Positions 5,510 to 9,870 of a stretch of 9,870 bases of DNA are shown piece after piece. The notes under the pieces were generated by a model that saw only the letters and a list, made by a program, of their open reading frames with translations, did no database searches and was not told where the DNA came from. The stretch comes from JACRLW01 sp050181465 (GTDB lineage Bacteria > Planctomycetota > UBA1135 > UBA2386). The position numbers and the translations under genes were made by a program. Numbering within the stretch: the first letter of the stretch is position 1; each line of letters opens with the position of its first letter. The stretch is taken from NCBI GenBank assembly GCA_050181465.1, contig JBFXDD010000081.1, positions 1 to 9,870 on the forward strand, read 5' to 3'.

Positions 5510-7639
5510 TCACCCCCCGAACAACCGCCGCGCATGTTCCGCCTCGATCTTCGCGCGCGTGAGCAGTTGCTCCCACGCCGCGGCGAAGGCTTCGCCGGCG
5601 GGCGGGCGCGCGTCGACGTCGAGAAGTTCGCGCGCAGTCGTGAACTCGCCGGACCAGAACTCGCACTGCGCCAGCAGGAAGCGCTCCTCCAGACTCAGCT
5701 CGCGCTCCGCGTGCAGCCCGCGAAGTCGATCGCGCAGTTGCGGCATCTCGCCGGCGTCCCATTGGAGTGGGGCGAGCAACAAGGGATCGGGAGTCGGCAT
5801 TGCACGAGCGACTTCGAGCGCACGATCGAAGAGTCGGAGATTGCGGCACTCGGACACGATCGCCAACAACAGGGCCGGCTCGCGACCGCCGGAACGAAAC
5901 GCGGAGAGCTGCTCGATCAGCGCCGCCATACGCTCGCGAGTTTCAGCATTCGTGACCGCTCCTAGCCGTTGCCTTGCTTCCGCGAGCCGGTCCGCGGCCA
6001 AGAGCGCCGTGACACAGTCCTCGCCGGCCCGCGGATCGCCGCGTGCTATCGCCTCGTCGAAGCTCTCCAACGTGACTTCGTAGACCAACCACGCGGCACG
6101 GAACCGATCGATCTCCGCAGCCGTGCCGTCGAAACGCATCAGCCAGTCGTACGTCCGCGACGGGTCACGCACATCGCGCCGCTTGCGCTGCGCGACATGA
6201 CGACCGAGCAACCCCAATCGCGGGCCGTCGTCATGTTCGAGGACCTCGATCCCCTCCCACCGCCGTGCGATGGCCTCGGCCCCCACCGCCCGGTCCTGAT
6301 CCCAGTCACAGTTGGAATCGCCGAACCAGTCCATCGCGACTCGCCGGCCGACCAGCTCCGAGAACGCGCTGAGATGGTGCGGCGCATCCTCCACCCTGAG
6401 GAACGCGAGCAGCACACCGACTGTGGCGAGCGTGAGGGGTCCTCGAGGTCCGACGAACATGCGCAGATGGGCGGCGCGACCCACGTATACGGCAAGCAGG
6501 GCGACGTGCGGCAACACGTAGCGCACACCGAGCTGCATCTTGCTCAGGCTCAGGTAGACGAGCGCACCGAGGAAGGGCAGCGACCAGGTCGTCCACAGGC
6601 GCTCGTTCGGTCGACGCGGCGCTGCGAACGCGAGCACGAGAGCCAGCACCTCGAAGGCGGGCAACTTGGCGAAGAGGGTGACGATGTAGTAGGCCCAGTG
6701 ACCGCCCACCGTCGTGCCGAAGGTTCCGACATAGGCGCCGGCCGCCGCGAGTTGGTAGTCGATGCCCAAGACGAAGGGCTCGGGAAGAAGCGTCAGCACC
6801 GTCGGGATCGACGGCCAGGTCGCGAGCCCAGTGAGCGTCGGAGAGATCAGCTTCGCAACCTCCGAGAAGCGCGGCACCGCGAAGCCGTACGCCGCATGCA
6901 GCGCGACCCAACCGACCAGCGTGGCGATCGCGGCAGCTCGCACGGCGCCCAGCAGTCTTCCTTCGCGCCATCCCGCCACGAGGAGTGCGAGCACGACGAA
7001 GGGCGCGAACACGACCGCGAGGTACTTGGTGGCGAAGGTCAACCCAAGGCATGCGCCGACGATCGCCGCGCGACCGATCGTCGGCATCGCCGCATGCCGC
7101 CAGGTCTGCCACAGGGTGAGCACGAGCATCGCGGCAAACGCCGTATCGACCGCGATCAGAGCGCCGTAGCCCAAGAGCACCGGTGAGAGCGACGCGAAGG
7201 TGAGGGAGACCAGCATCCCCCGCACGCCGAACAGCGCGCGCGACCATGCGCCGACGCAGACCAGCAAGAGGATCGCGAAGGGCAACATCCCAAGGCGCGC
7301 CGGCAGGCGGAGGTCATCGCCCAACGCGATCGGCGCTGCGCTGTCGAGGAACCACTGATTGCTCAGGAAGGGCAGTGGCCCATGCAGGCGTTCGAGAGCG
7401 GTCGCGAACCCGAAGTCGGTCCAGAGCGCGCGGCCCGCCCCCAGGTAGTTCCACTCGTCCGCGGTCCACGCCACGGAACTCGCGGCGTGGACCAGCAGCG
7501 CGACATGGGCTGCCACCAAGATCGCTGCGACGATCCAGACGAACTTGCGCGACACCTGGTCGCGGATCGCGGTCGTCAACGGCGCACCTTGGTCATGGGG
7601 CGCGAAGTCTGGCACCCGCGTGGCGCAGAGTCGAGCCAT
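5510..7639 (-). CDS. GT39-like GT-C membrane glycosyltransferase with helical C-terminal extension
   Basis: A 709-residue integral membrane protein, counted from the ATG at 7639. The first helix (about 31-52) is followed by an external loop with the acidic pair in WTADEWNYLGAG (D61, E62), the usual catalytic site of GT-C enzymes. AVDTAF (D165), GVRYVLP (371-377) and GDSNCDWDQD (440-449) match motifs of the GT39/PMT-like group. I count roughly ten or more hydrophobic segments up to residue 415. Such enzymes transfer a sugar from a polyprenyl-phosphate donor to a protein, lipid or glycan on the outer face of the membrane; the acceptor here is unknown. Residues 470-709 are soluble, Ala/Leu/Arg-rich and helical, possibly TPR-like. 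The frame extends to a TTG at 7681 and another possible start is the GTG just before the first helix; the ribosome site is weak for all of them. It ends 77 bases from the convergent membrane-protein gene. Confidence 0.87.
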   Translation of the reverse strand: MARLCATRVPDFAPHDQGAPLTTAIRDQVSRKFVWIVAAILVAAHVALLVHAASSVAWTADEWNYLGAGRALWTDFGFATALERLHGPLPFLSNQWFLDSAAPIALGDDLRLPARLGMLPFAILLLVCVGAWSRALFGVRGMLVSLTFASLSPVLLGYGALIAVDTAFAAMLVLTLWQTWRHAAMPTIGRAAIVGACLGLTFATKYLAVVFAPFVVLALLVAGWREGRLLGAVRAAAIATLVGWVALHAAYGFAVPRFSEVAKLISPTLTGLATWPSIPTVLTLLPEPFVLGIDYQLAAAGAYVGTFGTTVGGHWAYYIVTLFAKLPAFEVLALVLAFAAPRRPNERLWTTWSLPFLGALVYLSLSKMQLGVRYVLPHVALLAVYVGRAAHLRMFVGPRGPLTLATVGVLLAFLRVEDAPHHLSAFSELVGRRVAMDWFGDSNCDWDQDRAVGAEAIARRWEGIEVLEHDDGPRLGLLGRHVAQRKRRDVRDPSRTYDWLMRFDGTAAEIDRFRAAWLVYEVTLESFDEAIARGDPRAGEDCVTALLAADRLAEARQRLGAVTNAETRERMAALIEQLSAFRSGGREPALLLAIVSECRNLRLFDRALEVARAMPTPDPLLLAPLQWDAGEMPQLRDRLRGLHAERELSLEERFLLAQCEFWSGEFTTARELLDVDARPPAGEAFAAAWEQLLTRAKIEAEHARRLFGG

Positions 7640-7684
7640 GCCGGCTCGGCGGCCGCAGAACGACGACCGCGAGTGCCGCAACCC

Positions 7685-7900
7685 TCAGTCGACCTGGTCG
7701 TGCAAGGCTCCGTAAGAGGAGAGTCGCGACAGCACCGGGAGATCGAGGACCGCGCGATGGAAGTGGCGGTCGGAGTCGCCGAACATCGATTGCCCCGGCA
7801 CGGCCACCGGCAGGCTGAAGGTCCCGGTCCTCGAGAGGGTGACCGTCGGCGAAGTCGCGCCGTCGTCGAGCATGACGGAGTCGAAGACTGGAGAGTGCTC
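7685..7900 (-). pseudogene. C-terminal remnant of a gene cut by the repeat pair
   Basis: The minus strand from the edge of repeat copy 2 to a TGA at 7687-7685 reads as plausible protein, including LDDGATSPTVTLSRTGTFSL and later RAVLDLPVLSRLSSYGALHD. Its third codon positions are almost all G or C, like the real genes nearby. No start codon exists outside the repeat, and upstream the frame runs straight into repeat copies 2 and 3, so this looks like the 3' end of a gene interrupted or truncated there. The family is not recognised; the alternating hydrophobic/polar pattern suggests a beta-rich, perhaps secreted protein. Its stop lies 45 bases upstream of the glycosyltransferase ATG in the same direction. 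A chance open frame cannot be excluded. Confidence 0.4.
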
Positions 7901-8083
7901 TAGCCCGGAGTATTCGTGAACGTCGTCGCGAGATCGACACAGGTCGATGCCCGGCAAGGAGCTACGATGGTCGACGACCGAAGCGTAGCTGTAGCTACGC
8001 TGCCAGGGAGGAGCCGTCGTAGCGACGCCGCTGGGCGCGACTTGTGGCGATCGCAGCAGACGTTCACGAGTAGTTCGGGCTAG
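7900..8083. repeat. 184-bp imperfect palindromic element, copy 2
   Basis: The core at 7916-8067 is exactly 152 bp, as in the other copies, and differs from copy 3 at about 10 positions. Both ends are intact here: CTAG at 7900-7903 and CTAG at 8080-8083. The flanks are near-complementary (left CTAGCCCGGAGTATTC, right GAGTAGTTCGGGCTAG). The dyad centre at 7991.5 coincides with the centre of the AGCGTAGC-TGTA-GCTACGCT hairpin (7982-8001). The right CTAG is also the left end of copy 3. Confidence 0.88.
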
Positions 8084-8263
8084 CTCGGATGATGCGTGAA
8101 CGTCGTCGCGAGATCGCCGCAGGTCGATGCCCGGCAAGGAGCTGCTTCGGTCGACGACCGAAGCGTAGCTGTAGCTACGCTGCCAGGGAGGAGCCGACGT
8201 GGCGACGCCGCCGGGCGCGACTTGTGCCGATCGCAGCAGACGTTCACGCATGATCCGGGCTCG
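8080..8263. repeat. 184-bp imperfect palindromic element, copy 3
   Basis: The core at 8096-8247 is 152 bp. The left end CTAG (8080-8083) is shared with copy 2, and the right end reads CTCG (8260-8263), one base from CTAG. The dyad centre is at 8171.5. This copy also has a perfect side hairpin: GCTTCGGTCG and CGACCGAAGC flank a single A at about 8142-8162, which is only partly formed in copies 1 and 2. It is the copy closest to copy 1 in the core (about 95% identical). The tandem period with copy 2 is 180 bp. Confidence 0.88.
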
Positions 8264-8586
8264 CTGCAGGCGATGGACCGAATCGCCGGCTGCGACGAGT
8301 CCTCGTTCGCGAGGTCGATCTCGAAGGAGCCGGCGAGGCGCGCCCAGCCGATGCCGGACATCGCTGGAACGCCGCTCGACCCGACGGACTGCGCTGCATG
8401 CGCAACAACCTGACTCGAAGTCAGCGAGAGGCATGACCGCGGCAGTGGCGCAGGCGAGCGCTGCCGCTCGAGAATCGAAGACGACTCAGAAGCACGACGG
8501 TGATCCCGCGACGACGTCGTCTTCCCGCCACGATCTTGCCATGGCAAGAGGGATCGAGGACAAGTCGGCGAGACTCGGTCGAATCC
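8264..8586. other. Mostly gene-free stretch; possible minus-strand coding remnant at its left end
   Basis: I see no complete gene here. On the minus strand, roughly 8412-8266 reads GVPAMSGIGWARLAGSFEID and continues LANEDSSQPAIRSIAC, with G/C at nearly all third positions, so it may be a fragment of an interrupted gene. Its frame is off by one from the remnant at 7685-7900 after allowing for the repeats. Beyond 8412 the same frame becomes compositionally unconvincing. Other structure: CTGACT-CGA-AGTCAG (8410-8424), GACGACGTCGTC (8510-8521), and the 16-bp palindrome listed separately. The right half presumably carries the promoter of the gene at 8587, but no clear -35/-10 pair is visible. Confidence 0.35.
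8534..8549. promoter_or_regulatory. Perfect 16-bp palindrome upstream of the rightward GT-C gene
   Basis: TCTTGCCATGGCAAGA is a perfect dyad centred at 8541.5, with its right edge 37 bases before the ATG at 8587. A perfect 16-bp palindrome is expected by chance only about 0.15 times per 10 kb. Placement and symmetry suit an operator for a dimeric helix-turn-helix regulator; no regulator gene is present in the window to pair with it. Confidence 0.4.
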
Positions 8587-9870
8587 ATGGTCGGCAGTTC
8601 CACTCGGCAGCTCTGCATCGCCGTCAGCGTTCCAGTGATCGCTGCGCTGCTGATCTTCCTGCCGAGCACGCTGTCGGCCTTCTGGTTGTCCGACGACTTC
8701 GCGTACGCCACGTTGCTCACCCCAGACGGGACTTCACCGAAGCTCGCTTGGAGCGAGGTCATCCGACAGCTCCATGATCGCTGGTTGTTCTCGTACGCCT
8801 ATTGGCGGCCGCTGGTCACTTTGACCGGTGCGGTCAACTTCCTGATCGCACCGGACGCCATCGGCTTCGCGCTCGTCAATTTGGGGTTGCACCTCGCCGC
8901 GACCGTCGCCGTGACCCTGTTGTGCGCAAGGCTGTGCGACGGCCCGCGCGCCTCACTCGCCGGTGCCGTCGGCGGGCTCTTGTTCGCGACTCACCCACTC
9001 ACCGTGGAGAGCGTGCTGTGGATCTCGGCGCGAGTGTCGACCTTGGAGGTCGCTTGCGGGGCCTGGTCGCTGTGGTTCTACGCGCGGCATGTGAGCGATC
9101 CGCAACGCCACTCGATCGCACCCGCGGCGACCGCCTTCGCCGCAGCCTTGTTGTCGAAGGAGAGCGCGGTGGTGTTGCCGATCGGTTTCCTGGCGATCGA
9201 GGCGCTGCACGTCACGACGGTCGGCATGCGGGCCAGAATCGCGCGACTCGCCGAGCTCGCCGTGGTCTGGACCGGGTACTTGCTCATCCGCACGCTCCTG
9301 CTCGGCAGCCTCGGCGGCGGCGACCTGCCGCCGCTCGACGCACTCGAGGTCCTCGCGCGAGCGGGCGACAAGCTCGCCTTCGTCGTCGGCGCCAGCCTGC
9401 CGATCGCGATCGCCGGCGCGGTAGCACTCGCGACCAGCCTGGCAATCGCGATCACGGCGCGACGCGGGCCGCGGTACGTCGCCGACACGCTCGTTACGGC
9501 AACCTGGGCGATGCTCGCGCTGACGCCGGCCTTCGCCCACGTCCTCGATGCCGATCTGGTCGGCGCACGTCTGTGCTACGCCGCGCTGATTCCGGTCGCG
9601 GTCCTCGTCGCGCGCGGGTTGGGCACGCAACGTCTCGGCGTGCCCGTGGCGATCGGGCTCGTCGTCAGCGCCCTGCCGACCACCTTCACGATCACCCAGC
9701 GCTATCGCGAGGCCTACGCGACCACGCGCGACTTCGTACACGAGATCGCGAACCGCACGCCGCCCGATCCTGCGCGAGCGGACGCGGCTCCACTGGCGCT
9801 GTTGTCCGCGCCCCCCACGCGCGGCGTGTCCGGTGTGATCCATCCGACGACCGCGTTCGCACTCGGCGAA
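8587..9870 (+). CDS. TMTC/DUF1736-like GT-C membrane glycosyltransferase, partial at the right edge
   Basis: An open frame from the ATG at 8587 runs without a stop to the end of the window (428 codons), so the C-terminus is missing. Hydrophobic helices alternate with the motifs of the TMTC-like GT-C group: an acidic pair in the first loop (FWLSDDFAY, D36/D37), YWRPL (72-76), NLGLHL (98-103), HPLTVESVLWISARVSTLE (136-154) and LLSKESAVVLP (188-198). Related proteins are multi-spanning mannosyltransferase-type enzymes that usually carry TPR repeats after the membrane part; here that region would lie beyond the edge. The likely role is transfer of a sugar from a polyprenyl-phosphate carrier on the outer membrane face, with unknown acceptor. 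No upstream in-frame start is better than 8587, and no clear Shine-Dalgarno is seen. It is divergent from the GT39-like gene at 5510-7639, with the tandem repeats between them. A long minus-strand open frame inside it (about 8953-9843) is a GC shadow. Confidence 0.87.
   Translation, partial: MVGSSTRQLCIAVSVPVIAALLIFLPSTLSAFWLSDDFAYATLLTPDGTSPKLAWSEVIRQLHDRWLFSYAYWRPLVTLTGAVNFLIAPDAIGFALVNLGLHLAATVAVTLLCARLCDGPRASLAGAVGGLLFATHPLTVESVLWISARVSTLEVACGAWSLWFYARHVSDPQRHSIAPAATAFAAALLSKESAVVLPIGFLAIEALHVTTVGMRARIARLAELAVVWTGYLLIRTLLLGSLGGGDLPPLDALEVLARAGDKLAFVVGASLPIAIAGAVALATSLAIAITARRGPRYVADTLVTATWAMLALTPAFAHVLDADLVGARLCYAALIPVAVLVARGLGTQRLGVPVAIGLVVSALPTTFTITQRYREAYATTRDFVHEIANRTPPDPARADAAPLALLSAPPTRGVSGVIHPTTAFALGE

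Noticed and set aside
5969..7186. Plus-strand open frame of about 400 codons opposite the GT39-like gene
   Set aside because: The translation is rich in Arg, Glu, Gln and His with no domain, while the minus strand encodes a clear GT-C membrane protein over the same bases.
7916..8247. Conserved peptide of about 50 residues encoded on the minus strand of each repeat copy (containing APPWQRSYSYASVVD)
   Set aside because: Both strands are open through the repeat, the 180-bp tandem period keeps the frame by arithmetic, and about half of the differences between copies change the residue. DNA or RNA structure explains the conservation better than a protein.
57..8263. CRISPR array or other direct-repeat immune array
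   Set aside because: Only three long palindromic copies exist, without short regular spacers, and no cas-like gene is present.
8953..9843. Minus-strand open frame of about 300 codons in the TMTC-like gene
   Set aside because: The plus strand has conserved GT-C motifs in frame to the window edge; the minus frame is low-complexity, charged and unlike any family.

Overview
The window is GC-rich DNA (about two-thirds G+C by eye, with strong G/C preference at third codon positions) from a bacterium with large genes, weak or absent Shine-Dalgarno sites and several big multidomain proteins. The style resembles Planctomycetota or Myxococcota, but no marker gene is present and I would not assign a phylum.

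Layout, left to right: (1) the possible first codons of a leftward gene at the window edge (1-55). (2) A 184-bp self-complementary repeat (57-240). (3) A rightward 1142-residue STAND-type NTPase (349-3777) with an N-terminal DUF4062-like domain, a P-loop NTPase core, a long helical region, a degenerate receiver-like domain and a C-terminal HPr-like domain. (4) A transposase remnant on the minus strand with its hairpin-rich upstream region (3952-4445). (5) A lower-GC gene for a three-helix membrane protein of unknown function (4446-5432). (6) A convergent leftward gene for a GT39-like GT-C membrane glycosyltransferase (5510-7639), separated from the previous gene by a hairpin. (7) A leftward C-terminal coding remnant (7685-7900). 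(8) Two tandem copies of the 184-bp repeat sharing one CTAG (7900-8263). (9) A mostly gene-free stretch ending in a perfect 16-bp palindrome. (10) A rightward TMTC/DUF1736-like GT-C membrane protein that runs off the right edge (8587-9870).

The two GT-C proteins are presumably envelope glycosylation enzymes using polyprenyl-linked sugars; they are divergent, with the tandem repeats between them. The STAND protein looks like an accessory signalling or conflict (defence-type) protein. The transposase scar and the compositionally foreign membrane protein beside it indicate an accessory region. Nothing shows that the STAND and membrane-protein genes form one operon.

The two most unusual items are the repeat and the STAND architecture. 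The repeat has an exact dyad centre, a 48-bp invariant core, CTAG ends and at least one compensatory base change. The STAND C-terminus pairs a receiver lacking its phospho-Asp with an HPr-like domain that seems to have lost the active-site His while keeping a Ser at the regulatory position, as Crh does.
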